NCBI GenBank assembly: GCA_903918045.1
Contig: CAIXCY010000273.1
Location: 62,001-126,000, forward strand
Length of the DNA stretch: 64,000 nucleotides
Direction of reading: 5' to 3'
Origin: an uncultured Bacteroidia bacterium
GTDB taxonomy: Bacteria > Bacteroidota > Bacteroidia > Bacteroidales > Prolixibacteraceae
The position numbers and the translations under genes were made by a program. Positions 56,237 to 64,000 of this stretch are shown here, one piece after another; positions within the stretch are counted from its first letter, which is position 1; each line of letters starts with the position of its first letter. Under the pieces are notes generated by a model, which worked only from the letters and a program-made list of their open reading frames with translations, made no database searches and was not told where the DNA came from.

Positions 56237-56452
56237 ATGGGAAGCATACTGGTAAACGGTAAGACTCAGGAGGTAGAATTACCGATCTCACTGATAGATT
56301 TAATCAAAAAAAATAATGTCGAACAACCTGAAATGGTCTCCATACAGGTAAATGGCGAATTTGTGGACCGAAATAATTTTGATTCCACACAGATCAATGC
56401 CAATGATGAGGTTGACTTCCTCTATTTCATGGGAGGAGGCTCCCGATGTTGA
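56237..56452 (+). CDS. ThiS/MoaD-like sulfur carrier protein with masked C-terminus (HcyS-like)
   Basis: 71 residues of ubiquitin-like fold. Carries sulfur as a C-terminal thiocarboxylate. It has the ThiS pattern: VNGKTQEVELPISLIDLIKKN, then VSIQVNGEFVDR, and INANDEVDFLYFMGGG. Unlike ThiS and MoaD, it does not end at Gly-Gly but continues Ser-Arg-Cys after Gly66-68, so a protease must expose the Gly terminus before adenylation. A JAMM protease ends the same operon. The 3' end overlaps the next gene's ATG by seven bases. A thiamine role is possible but no thi gene is near. Confidence 0.88.
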   Translation: MGSILVNGKTQEVELPISLIDLIKKNNVEQPEMVSIQVNGEFVDRNNFDSTQINANDEVDFLYFMGGGSRC

Positions 56453-57687
56453 AACCCAACGGGTTCACAACCAGAATAATACATACACCTTATGCCAGGG
56501 AGGATGCCCACCATGCCTTGCATCAGCCTATTTATAGCAATGCTGCATTTGATTTTGAATCAGCTGAGCAAATGGAGCTTGCCTTTCAGGGGCGGCTTCC
56601 GGTTCATGCCTATTCCCGAATTTCAAATCCAACTGTAGAAAATTTTGAACTCCGCATCAAACAGATTACCGGTGCGCTGAATGTGACGGCCTTAAGTTCC
56701 GGAATGGCCGCAGTTTCGAATGCAATCTTTATGCTCGCTTCAACGGGATCCAATATCATTGCTTCAAAACATCTGTTTGGAAATACTTACGTGTTCTTCG
56801 AATCGACGATCAAAGATTTCGGTATTGAAACCCGATTCTGTGATCTGACAAATAATGAGGAAGTAAAGGCAAACATAGACGAGAATACAGTAGCGATTTT
56901 TGTTGAGACGATCACCAATCCGCAACTTGAGGTGGTTGACCTTAAAAGTCTGTCGGATACTGCTCATGCGCTTAACGTACCGTTTATTGCAGATTCCACA
57001 CTTACACCCCCGAATGTTTTCAGTGCCAAAGATTTTGGTATTGACATTGAGATTATCTCAAGTACCAAATGCATCTCTGGTGGCGGCACCAGTGTCGGTG
57101 GACTGATAGTCGATTATGGCACTTTTAACTGGAGTAAATCGAAAAAACTGGCTTCTTACGCCAAGCGATTCGGCCCTTATGCCTTTAACTACAAACTAAG
57201 ACGGGAAATTTTCCGGAATCTGGGTGCCTGCCTCTCCCCTTTTGCCGCCTTTCTGCAGAGTCTGGGTCTTGAAACCCTGCAACTTCGTTTTGAGAAAGCT
57301 GCAAATAATTGTCGTGAACTCGCCGAATTCCTGATTTCGTTACCGGAAATAAAACAGGTTAATTACCCTGGAATAAAAGGTACCGAATTTTATGAGATCA
57401 GCGAAAAGCAGTTTGGGAAATTTCCAGGTGCTATGCTCACCTTCGATTTTTCGACCAGAGAAGAGTGTTTTAACTTTATGAACAAGCTGGAACTCATCCG
57501 AAGAGCCACCAATGTTTACGATAATAAAACCTTGATTCTTCATCCGGCCTCAACGATCTATTGTGATTTTGATCAAGAGAAAAAGGAAAGTCTTCATGTG
57601 AGTGACACGATGTTGCGCCTCTCTTTAGGGATAGAAGACATTGAAGATCTCAAAAACGATTTGATTCAGGCAATCAGTAAATTATAA
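56446..57687 (+). CDS. metY: MetY-type PLP enzyme of the thiocarboxylate operon
   Basis: 413 residues. Cys/Met-metabolism PLP fold with Lys208 in SSTKCISGGGTSVGG, YSRISNPTVENFE and SSGMAAVSNAIF. Shorter than and clearly diverged from the metY at 32031. In the Wolinella pathway, a MetY of this sort takes sulfur from a carrier-protein thiocarboxylate to make homocysteine. The start overlaps the carrier gene, so the two proteins are translationally coupled. Activity on O-acetylhomoserine is inferred, with O-succinylhomoserine or cysteine synthesis as alternatives. Confidence 0.9.
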   Translation: MLKPNGFTTRIIHTPYAREDAHHALHQPIYSNAAFDFESAEQMELAFQGRLPVHAYSRISNPTVENFELRIKQITGALNVTALSSGMAAVSNAIFMLASTGSNIIASKHLFGNTYVFFESTIKDFGIETRFCDLTNNEEVKANIDENTVAIFVETITNPQLEVVDLKSLSDTAHALNVPFIADSTLTPPNVFSAKDFGIDIEIISSTKCISGGGTSVGGLIVDYGTFNWSKSKKLASYAKRFGPYAFNYKLRREIFRNLGACLSPFAAFLQSLGLETLQLRFEKAANNCRELAEFLISLPEIKQVNYPGIKGTEFYEISEKQFGKFPGAMLTFDFSTREECFNFMNKLELIRRATNVYDNKTLILHPASTIYCDFDQEKKESLHVSDTMLRLSLGIEDIEDLKNDLIQAISKL

Positions 57688-57693
57688 CAAGCG

Positions 57694-58503
57694 ATGGATT
57701 TCAACGAAGATCAAATACAACGGTATAGCCGCCATATCCTGCTTCAGGATGTTGGTGTCGAGGGTCAGGAAAAAATAAGTAACGGAAAAGTGCTGATTAT
57801 CGGTGCAGGTGGCCTGGGCGCTCCGGTGGCGCTTTACCTTGCTGCTGCCGGCGTTGGTACAATAGGGATCATTGATGGTGATGTTGTCGATTTGTCGAAT
57901 CTTCAACGACAGGTGATCCATTTCACACCGGATGTCAACAAATCAAAGGTTCAGTCGGCAAAGGAGAAAATAAATCTTTTGAATCCGGATGTCAACGTCA
58001 TAACCTATTATGATCTCCTTACGGCCAGCAATGCGCTGGAGATTATAAAAGATTACGATTTCATCGTCGACGGCACGGATAATTTCCCGGTGAAATTTCT
58101 GATCAACGATGCCTGTGTAAAGGCAGGAAAACCATTCTCTCATGGGGGAATTCTCCGTTTTGATGGTCAGACCATTACCGTTCTTCCGGGGAGTGCCTGT
58201 TACCGGTGTGTTTTTCATGCACCTCCACCGGCCAATGCGGTTCCAACCTGTTCACAGGCCGGAGTATTGGGTGCAATCGCTGGTATGTTAGGGACTATTC
58301 AGGCTGCCGAAGTATTAAAATATCTTACAGGGGTGGGCGACTTACTCACAAACAGGCTGCTCACCTTCAATGCCAAAACTATGGATTTTAGAACTATCAA
58401 GGTAAAACATAATTCGAAATGTCAGGTTTGCGGAGATCATCCCACAATCACGGAACTTATCGATTACGAACAGGCAACATGTGAAATTAAAAGCAATCAT
58501 TAA
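57694..58503 (+). CDS. MoeB/ThiF-family E1-like adenylyltransferase (HcyF-like)
   Basis: 269 residues, the length of MoeB rather than the longer rhodanese fusion. Adenylates the C-terminal Gly of a ThiS/MoaD carrier. Rossmann motif VLIIGAGGLGAP (33-44), the DGDVVDLSNLQRQ strand, VDGTDNFPVKFLIND, and zinc Cys pairs at 169/172 and 243/246. Cys186 in PTCSQAGVLG could form a carrier persulfide or thioester. Six bases after metY, four before the DsrE-like gene. Confidence 0.94.
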   Translation: MDFNEDQIQRYSRHILLQDVGVEGQEKISNGKVLIIGAGGLGAPVALYLAAAGVGTIGIIDGDVVDLSNLQRQVIHFTPDVNKSKVQSAKEKINLLNPDVNVITYYDLLTASNALEIIKDYDFIVDGTDNFPVKFLINDACVKAGKPFSHGGILRFDGQTITVLPGSACYRCVFHAPPPANAVPTCSQAGVLGAIAGMLGTIQAAEVLKYLTGVGDLLTNRLLTFNAKTMDFRTIKVKHNSKCQVCGDHPTITELIDYEQATCEIKSNH

Positions 58504-58506
58504 ATA

Positions 58507-59019
58507 ATGGATACAACAGAAATAACATCATTGATCCAGCCGAAGGAACCTAAAAAACTATCGATCATTAGTTTCAGCGGGGACTTTGATAAGCTGGTCG
58601 CAACATTTACGTTAGCTACCGGAGCCGCGGCAACAGGTTACGAAGTAAATATCTTCTTTACTTTTTGGGGTCTTGATGCCATCAAGGAGAAAAAGGGACG
58701 TGCCTTTGTTGGTAAAGGGTTCCTTGGAAAGATTTTTGGATTTCTAATGGGCGGTTTGCATAGCGCACCTGTAAGCAGGTTAAATTTCTGTGGAATAAGT
58801 CCGAAGATCTTCCGTTACCTTATGCGCAAGAAAAATGTAGCCACCCTCGAAGAATTGGTTGAGGCTGCCAAGGCGCTTGAAGTAAATATGTATGCCTGCG
58901 AAATGGCGATGCACATCCTGGGTCTTCAAAAAAGTGATTTCATTCATGAAGTGAAGGATGTACTTGGAGTAGCTACATTCCTCGATATTTCTGAAGGGGG
59001 AAGAACTTTATTCATTTAA
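58507..59019 (+). CDS. DsrE/DsrF/DrsH-like protein
   Basis: 170 residues. DsrE-like fold: LSIISFSGDFDKLVATFTLATGAAATGYEVNIFFTFWGLDA, GGLHSAPVSRLNFCGIS, and YACEMAMHILGL with a Cys at the position often used for sulfur relay. Family members pass persulfide sulfur between partners such as TusA. Placed between the E1 and TusA genes, it fits a sulfur donor for carrier thiocarboxylation. Also resembles the DsrE-like proteins near sulfurtransferases in anaerobes. Cytosolic. Confidence 0.9.
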   Translation: MDTTEITSLIQPKEPKKLSIISFSGDFDKLVATFTLATGAAATGYEVNIFFTFWGLDAIKEKKGRAFVGKGFLGKIFGFLMGGLHSAPVSRLNFCGISPKIFRYLMRKKNVATLEELVEAAKALEVNMYACEMAMHILGLQKSDFIHEVKDVLGVATFLDISEGGRTLFI

Positions 59020-59020
59020 A

Positions 59021-59092
59021 GCTGCAGGCAGCTGGCAACTAGCGGCTGGCAACTGGCCAGAAGCAAGCAGCCAGTAGCAAGCAGCCAGTATC
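59021..59092 (+). repeat. GCTGGC-type repeat, both arms side by side
   Basis: First half reads GGCAGCTGGCAACTAGCGGC then TGGCAACTGGC; second half CAAGCAGCCAGTAGCAAGCA then GCCAGTA, which is the inverted form. Placed between the DsrE-like stop and TusA-like start, so a transcript would carry an imperfect hairpin inside the operon. Confidence 0.6.
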
Positions 59093-59119
59093 AATTCAAC
59101 ACAAACAATCTTAATTATC

Positions 59120-59344
59120 ATGTCAACAGTCAAATTAGATATCACCAAAGAGCATTGTCCGATGACCTTTGTGAAAACAAAAATCGCCCTTTCAAAACTA
59201 CAGACAGGAGAAATCCTTGAAGTATTGCTGGTCGAAGGTGAGCCGCTTCAGAACGTACCTAAGAGTTCAAGAGAACAAGGTTATAAGGTTCTTGAAGTGT
59301 CACATGTTGAGGGATTAGTCCACAAGGTCCTTATCGAGAAATAA
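59120..59344 (+). CDS. TusA-family sulfur carrier protein
   Basis: 74 residues, the usual size. The acceptor Cys13 lies in the EHCPMTFVKTKIAL motif (Cys-Pro helix), followed by LQTGEILEVLLVEGEP and VLEVSHVEG. Carries persulfide sulfur from a cysteine desulfurase or DsrE to an acceptor. In this operon it probably feeds the E1/carrier pair. A 100-base gap with a palindromic repeat precedes it, so expression may differ from the upstream genes. Confidence 0.93.
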   Translation: MSTVKLDITKEHCPMTFVKTKIALSKLQTGEILEVLLVEGEPLQNVPKSSREQGYKVLEVSHVEGLVHKVLIEK

Positions 59345-59354
59345 CATTTGCAAC

Positions 59355-59753
59355 ATGCTCCGAATTTCACAGCAAATTATCGATCAGTTATTTGATCATG
59401 CAAAAAGCGGTTTGCCAGAAGAAGTATGCGGATATCTGGCAGGTATTGACAGAGAGGTGACTCGTCATTTTCAACTCACTAACATCGACCACAGCCCTGA
59501 ACATTTCTCGTTTGATCCTTCCGAACAGTTTCAGGTAGTAAGAGAGGTACGCAAAACCGGTGAAGTAATTCTTGCAAACTACCATAGTCATCCTGAGACG
59601 CCTGCAAGACCCTCGATTGAAGATATCAGGTTAGCATTTGATCCTGAGATCAGCTATGTCATTGTTTCGCTGGCGGCTGAATTACCAGATATAAAGTCAT
59701 TCCGGATTCGTAACGGGGAGGTAGAAAGGGAGGAAATTCAGCTGATTGACTAA
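59355..59753 (+). CDS. JAMM/Mov34 metalloprotease (HcyD/Mec+-like)
   Basis: 132 residues. The JAMM motif is complete: Glu22 or 23 in PEEVCGYLAG, then H77-x-H79-x7-S87-x2-D90 (HSHPETPARPSIED). Bacterial Mec+ and HcyD enzymes cut residues or a cysteine adduct from the end of a sulfur carrier; here the obvious substrate is the Ser-Arg-Cys tail of the carrier. Ten bases after the TusA-like gene. Its stop overlaps the end of the TonB receptor on the other strand by four bases. Confidence 0.93.
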   Translation: MLRISQQIIDQLFDHAKSGLPEEVCGYLAGIDREVTRHFQLTNIDHSPEHFSFDPSEQFQVVREVRKTGEVILANYHSHPETPARPSIEDIRLAFDPEISYVIVSLAAELPDIKSFRIRNGEVEREEIQLID

Positions 59754-62263
59754 TAGAATAATCGTAAAGAAATGCGGGGAGAGAACGGCACTGCCTGAGA
59801 ATAGATATTAAGTGTTGCCGATTGATTGACAGGAACTCTTTCAAAATTGGAATACCTTATATTTTTTGTATTAAACAGGTTCAAAATCGATACTCCCGAC
59901 TCACAGAGGACCTTTCCGACATTAAACCTGTAATTCACTGCGATATCCATTCGATGGTAGGATGTTGAGGTATAGGAGGAGTTCAGAACGGCACCCGTAT
60001 ATAATGGGAATCCTGTTCCATACACATAAATTGCAGAGAAATTAAAAGGTTTTACGTTGAATAAACCGGCTAGCTTTAATTCATGCCGCTGGTCCTGTGG
60101 AGCCGGAAGAAATTCATTTCTGGGGAAATATGAAAATTTCTCTTCCGTTTTGCTGAGTGTATAGGAGATCCATGCAGAATGTTCCCCAAAATCTCTTCTT
60201 ATAAAAAAATCAAGCCCGTAGCTTCTTCCGTTTCCCTTATAAATCAAATCCTTATAGTTCTGATTTGCGTTAATGAATCGGGTTAAACCATCACTGTTTT
60301 TATAGTATGCTTCAAGACTTACTGTATAATCATTCTTATGATAAGAGCTGCCAATTACATAATGTGTTGCCTTAAGAACAGGAATCTGAACATTGTCACA
60401 TGAGGTCCAAATATAACGATAATTGCCCTGATTATCAATGACAGAGCTTTTGGAAATAAACTGATTATAGATACCCCATGCGGCATTAAGTCTGACAAAT
60501 TCTGAAAGTTTAATACTTGATGATATGCGGGGCTGGATATAGACCCTATTGAGACTGAATGGAAAATCGGTCCGAATTCCGAATTTCAATTCTATCTCAC
60601 CTGGAAGGGTTACATGATCCTGAACATATCCGTTAATTCTTGTTACCTGAGTCTTCAGATCTGTTTGATTAAATCCGGCGGAGTCAGTTCGTAAGCCAAC
60701 TTCGTTACGATCAAAGCCAAACCCTGTTTCAAGTTTATGCGACTGCGACAGCCTGATGAAATTGTCAACTTTTCCCGAAAACTCTGCCATCTTATTAAAT
60801 ATCTGATTATTGACGATCTGGTCAAAGACATTTAGTTGCCGTTGTATACTCTGAATATTTGAAAGTTCAGTTTCAAGTGAAGACCACGATGCTGTAAGAT
60901 TGGAGATATTCCCATTTTTCCAGGTGCGGCCATAGAAGGCTGAAGCCCCAAATTGGTAATTATTTTCAGCATCAATCTTAAAGAGGCCGTTATATGCAGA
61001 GTACGGAGTGATTGTATATCTGAAACGGTCTTCCCCTCCCAACAGACTTAGGTTAAACAGGGCACCTTTGTCATTTCGGGTGGTAAATCTCAAATTGGCA
61101 TCCCGATAGTTATAATCGGGTAGTACGGTATAATCAATTTTTGCGGCTTTAGTATCACCTGGTAAAATTGCATTTTCATTGTTAGCCGGGTATGTATCTT
61201 TTCCTTTATATAAATTATAATAGGTCTGGCGAAATGACATTACAAGAGAACTATTTTTCCACAAGGGAACTTCAGCCATTCCATTTACAGTAACATTGTT
61301 AATATTGAGGCTGAAAGAGGGTTTTACCATACTTCCGGTCTTACCCGAAATATTTACAATACCTCCAATCCGCCCTCCATAGCTTGCATCATACCCTCCT
61401 TTAAAGACCTCAATTTCCTTGGCAATCAAAGGGTTCACCGCATCGATATCATCATTAAAACTTTTAAGTCCCCAGAGCGTAAACCCGTCAAAAAGTACCT
61501 GGCTATGTCCTTCATAGGATCCCCAGATTATCAAACCATTAGATTGCTCACTTGCTGCAAGAATGCCTGGCATCAGCCTAAGCAGCGTAAATACTGAATT
61601 ATCACCGCTTCCAGGGAGGTATTTTGCAATTTGATGGTTAACTTTAATGACTCCTGCCCGGTTTCCGATGTGAGTTGCCTTATCAAGTGATCTGTTTTTA
61701 ATCACAATTTCGTGCAACCCGATAAATGAAGGGATTAGGTTTAACTGATGATGATAACCGGCGATGACAACAGTATCAAGGATAAAATATCCAAGATGAG
61801 ACACTTTTATATGAAAAATACTGTCACCGTTACTTTGATATGAGAAGCTCCCTTTAAGATCCGATATCAGAACCCGGCCATCCACAAAGAGCTGAGAATA
61901 TGGAAGAGGCTCATTCGATCGTGCTTCAGAGACTTGTCCAAACAACAGGTAGTTTACCTTAGTAACCTCCCTTACTTTAGGAAGAATCATGTAAATATCA
62001 CCCTGCTTTCTGTATGATAATGGAAGATTGTTGATTAATGATCGGATTGCCTCATCGGGAGTATCCCATAAATGATTGATCGATAGCTTATAATGCGAAA
62101 GAAGAAGGTCGTTAAAGGAAAACTGTAACTGATATTTACTGCGTAAACCAATCAGAATCTTATTTAAGGGGGTATTATGAGCAACAATTTCTACCTGTTG
62201 GGAAAAACAGGATAAAGTAGTCATTAAAAATAAAAGCGTTAAAAAAATAAAACGTTGCCTCAC
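59750..62263 (-). CDS. TonB-dependent receptor with STN and carboxypeptidase-like domains
   Basis: 837 residues. Signal peptide (1-22), STN secretin/TonB short N-terminal domain (about 24-95, VEIVAHNTPLNKILIGLRSKY), a CarboxypepD-like domain (about 105-185), a plug (about 200-315, with FDGFTLWGLKSFNDDIDAVNPLIAKEIEVFKGGYDASYGGRIGGIVNISG) and a barrel to the end, which finishes ISLRLFY with a terminal Tyr. STN domains signal to FecR anti-sigma proteins, and the next two genes upstream are FecR and FecI. No SusD partner is seen, so the ligand may be a siderophore or other small molecule. Confidence 0.94.
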   Translation of the reverse strand: MRQRFIFLTLLFLMTTLSCFSQQVEIVAHNTPLNKILIGLRSKYQLQFSFNDLLLSHYKLSINHLWDTPDEAIRSLINNLPLSYRKQGDIYMILPKVREVTKVNYLLFGQVSEARSNEPLPYSQLFVDGRVLISDLKGSFSYQSNGDSIFHIKVSHLGYFILDTVVIAGYHHQLNLIPSFIGLHEIVIKNRSLDKATHIGNRAGVIKVNHQIAKYLPGSGDNSVFTLLRLMPGILAASEQSNGLIIWGSYEGHSQVLFDGFTLWGLKSFNDDIDAVNPLIAKEIEVFKGGYDASYGGRIGGIVNISGKTGSMVKPSFSLNINNVTVNGMAEVPLWKNSSLVMSFRQTYYNLYKGKDTYPANNENAILPGDTKAAKIDYTVLPDYNYRDANLRFTTRNDKGALFNLSLLGGEDRFRYTITPYSAYNGLFKIDAENNYQFGASAFYGRTWKNGNISNLTASWSSLETELSNIQSIQRQLNVFDQIVNNQIFNKMAEFSGKVDNFIRLSQSHKLETGFGFDRNEVGLRTDSAGFNQTDLKTQVTRINGYVQDHVTLPGEIELKFGIRTDFPFSLNRVYIQPRISSSIKLSEFVRLNAAWGIYNQFISKSSVIDNQGNYRYIWTSCDNVQIPVLKATHYVIGSSYHKNDYTVSLEAYYKNSDGLTRFINANQNYKDLIYKGNGRSYGLDFFIRRDFGEHSAWISYTLSKTEEKFSYFPRNEFLPAPQDQRHELKLAGLFNVKPFNFSAIYVYGTGFPLYTGAVLNSSYTSTSYHRMDIAVNYRFNVGKVLCESGVSILNLFNTKNIRYSNFERVPVNQSATLNIYSQAVPFSPRISLRLFY

Positions 62264-62275
62264 ACTCCGCTGGTA

Positions 62276-63133
62276 TTAGTTAACCAGAAATTCGGTATCT
62301 GATTTGGCATCAAATTTAATCCCTAATGAGGTACAAACCAAATCGAGCACCTCTTTTCCTGAGAGAGATCTGGAAAAATTTCCGGTATAGGTTAAACCGG
62401 GATCTGCCTGGTAATGAATTTTAATACCATATTGACGTTCAACTTCCTCTAAGACAGAAACAATTGGCGATCCTGTAAAAACAAACATATTATCGCGCCA
62501 TGATTTTAATGTCCTGGCATCTGCATCCTGAGCAAAGCGCAGAAAGCCATCTTTATTTATAAATGCCTTTTCGTTAGGATTCAGCAGTACCCTTTCATTA
62601 TTCAACATCGAAACAACCCTTACTTTTCCGGTAAAACAAGTTACATTGTATTCATTATTTCTGGAGAAAATATTAAAACTTGTCCCTAATACGGAGGTCT
62701 CCCCCAATTTGGATACCACCTTAAAGTCTTTACCCTTATTAACTAAAAAATATCCTTCGCCGTTAAGTTTAACGGTACGGGAAATATTAAACCAGTAGGG
62801 GTGAAAATTTATTTCCGATTTGGCATTTAATTGAACTTTTGATCCATCAGGAAGCAGGAATGAGATTTGTTGACCATTTGGAGTAAAAACGGATTTAGTA
62901 TAGAACCGGAGAAATCCGGTCACGCTAAGCAATAAAAGCAGTGAGGCAGCTGCAGCAATTCTGAAAAAGGAGTTTAATGAAATGATCCGGTGATTCACTT
63001 TGGGTACATCGAGTTGATATACGAGGTTTTCCCATACTTTTTCCTTTGAGACCGAATACTCCAATTCGATCCCGGGAAACTGGTCAACCCTATTTATGGC
63101 ACCTAAATTCATATTTTTATTTATTTTTTTCAT
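62276..63133 (-). CDS. FecR-family anti-sigma / sigma regulator
   Basis: 285 residues. A short cytosolic part precedes a membrane helix at about 55-75 (FFRIAAAASLLLLLSVTGFL). The FecR domain follows (GQQISFLLPDGSKVQLNAKSEINF, GEGYFLVNKGKDFKV), and the C-terminal domain that meets the receptor STN contains SVLEEVERQYGIKIHY. The start overlaps the sigma stop as TAATG. It should transmit receptor occupancy to the sigma factor. Confidence 0.94.
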   Translation of the reverse strand: MKKINKNMNLGAINRVDQFPGIELEYSVSKEKVWENLVYQLDVPKVNHRIISLNSFFRIAAAASLLLLLSVTGFLRFYTKSVFTPNGQQISFLLPDGSKVQLNAKSEINFHPYWFNISRTVKLNGEGYFLVNKGKDFKVVSKLGETSVLGTSFNIFSRNNEYNVTCFTGKVRVVSMLNNERVLLNPNEKAFINKDGFLRFAQDADARTLKSWRDNMFVFTGSPIVSVLEEVERQYGIKIHYQADPGLTYTGNFSRSLSGKEVLDLVCTSLGIKFDAKSDTEFLVN

Positions 63134-63618
63134 TACTCTCCTACCGCATTTCTTAAATATTGCAATGCATTTTTCATTCGTTTTTCAACCGCTTTAACAC
63201 TCAAGCCAAGTGTTTCGGCGATTTCACTATATTTCATACCATCCATTCGACTCAAAAGGAATACTGTTCGCTGTTTTTCAGGCAGATTTTCAAGTGCCCG
63301 CTCATAATTTTGCAATAACTCTTTATATCGCATTAAATCATGAGGACTTTCGCTATACTGTTCCTCAACCACCCTTCCTTTGTACCTTAAAATCACGTTA
63401 CGCTTCCGAAGTTGCGTGATTAATAGATCACTGGCAATTTTATAAAGAAGCGCCTTCAGATTATCTGTAACAAGTTCCGAATTTTTCTCCCATAACCGAA
63501 TGAAGGTCTCCTGTGCCACATCAGTAGCGAGTTCCTGATCACCTGCCCGATAATAAATATAGTTTCGGACGTCGGTAAAATGGGTATCAAATATTTTTTT
63601 AAACTCCTCCCGTGTCAA
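63133..63618 (-). CDS. FecI-type ECF sigma factor
   Basis: 161 residues. Region 2: FKKIFDTHFTDVRNYIYYRAGDQELATDVAQETFIRLWEKN. Region 4: LPEKQRTVFLLSRMDGMKYSEIAETLGLSVKAVEKRMKNALQYLR. First gene of the sigma-FecR-receptor operon; expected to activate transcription of the receptor on ligand signal. Confidence 0.95.
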   Translation of the reverse strand: MTREEFKKIFDTHFTDVRNYIYYRAGDQELATDVAQETFIRLWEKNSELVTDNLKALLYKIASDLLITQLRKRNVILRYKGRVVEEQYSESPHDLMRYKELLQNYERALENLPEKQRTVFLLSRMDGMKYSEIAETLGLSVKAVEKRMKNALQYLRNAVGE

Positions 63619-63757
63619 AGTTTCGATTCCTTTTAAATATAGTGCGAAACTACAAAATGGTTTCTACTTTTCAATACCCCTTTTCTGCCGGTAACCCGGA
63701 AATAAGAACGCTTAAAATATATACGCTATACCAAAATTAATGGTTTGAATATAAATA

Positions 63758-64000
63758 CTATACAATGTCTTCTCCAATTGCTGCCAGATTCTTATTCATA
63801 CCAACCCTTAATGTATATGATTCAGGATGCTTTACTGATCTTGGACTGATCCAGGTATCAAGAAGAAATGCTTTGAAATAATAGTTTAATAATTTAGCAT
63901 AAGCCTTGGTGGCGCATAAACACCGCTTATTGTAAAAAAGAATTAATCCGGGGATGGCTAAAATAAACCCGGCAACAAGATTATTCAGAACTAAAAAAAT
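63758..64000 (-). CDS. C-terminal part of an unidentified protein (cut by window edge)
   Basis: An open frame on the minus strand enters from base 64000 and stops at 63758-63760, giving 80 residues. It has one hydrophobic segment (LVAGFILAIPGLILFY) near its start and a charged C-terminus. Not recognised. It may belong to a gene upstream of the FecI operon on the same strand. Confidence 0.45.
   Translation of the reverse strand: MFLVLNNLVAGFILAIPGLILFYNKRCLCATKAYAKLLNYYFKAFLLDTWISPRSVKHPESYTLRVGMNKNLAAIGEDIV

Overview
The window is about 64 kb of moderately AT-rich chromosome from a member of the Bacteroidota, most likely class Bacteroidia (Bacteroidales/Marinilabiliales-like). This rests on a FecI-type sigma / FecR / STN-TonB-dependent receptor trio, a DUF4954 gene beside glmS, lipoprotein and Tat signals of Bacteroidota style, TAnnTTTG promoter -7 boxes instead of E. 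coli boxes, and the near absence of Shine-Dalgarno sequences. No rRNA, tRNA, CRISPR array or transposase gene was found. Both edges cut genes: an MprF-like membrane protein on the left and an unidentified frame on the right.

Layout. 1-9265: MprF-like flippase/synthetase (partial) with a galactose mutarotase lipoprotein, a Tat-exported Gfo/Idh/MocA oxidoreductase, a PAS-HTH regulator, and DUF4954-glmS. 9372-14070: an envelope block with two L,D-transpeptidase-fold proteins, a membrane-anchored unknown and an abundant-looking Ala/Lys-rich lipoprotein, divergent from an ECF sigma factor and a PepSY-like protein. 14138-18125: tag, a TPR protein and rarA. 18381-27136: the Anbu (bacterial proteasome homologue) neighbourhood, with a DUF2126/transglutaminase giant, Anbu, a small transglutaminase, an alpha-E protein and a circularly permuted ATP-grasp, then a PPK2. 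27164-31038: an accessory island (two small overlapping ORFs, an OGG/HhH-like protein, a KilA-N protein, an unknown) bracketed by two direct copies of a palindromic repeat. 31029-34806: aspartate kinase, metY, metA. 35223-55303: mostly housekeeping and metabolic genes (globin, aldo/keto reductase, cfa, pepF, ychF, sigma/anti-sigma/Spy-like, hisS, nadA, ilvE, GNAT, HdeD-like, yebC, second PPK2, mnmE, GH13, Crp-like). 56237-59753: a six-gene sulfur-carrier operon. 59750-63618: TonB receptor, FecR, FecI.

The most interesting system is the 56237-59753 operon: a ThiS/MoaD-like carrier with a masked C-terminus (GGG-Ser-Arg-Cys), a MetY-type PLP enzyme, a MoeB/ThiF E1, a DsrE-like protein, a TusA-like protein and a JAMM metalloprotease. 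Together they read as a protein-thiocarboxylate route to homocysteine like the HcyS/HcyF/HcyD/MetY route known from Wolinella, extended by a sulfur relay. It coexists with a conventional free-sulfide type metA/metY pair at 31-33 kb.

Two further systems deserve attention. The first is the lysine-tailed lipoprotein next to an ErfK-type and a YafK/DpaA-type L,D-transpeptidase-fold protein, which could be a Braun-lipoprotein-like tether. The second is the Anbu cluster, whose substrate is unknown. Intergenic DNA carries several families of dispersed palindromes, including inverted pairs of a GCTGGCAACTGGC-type repeat placed right after the stop codons of convergent genes.
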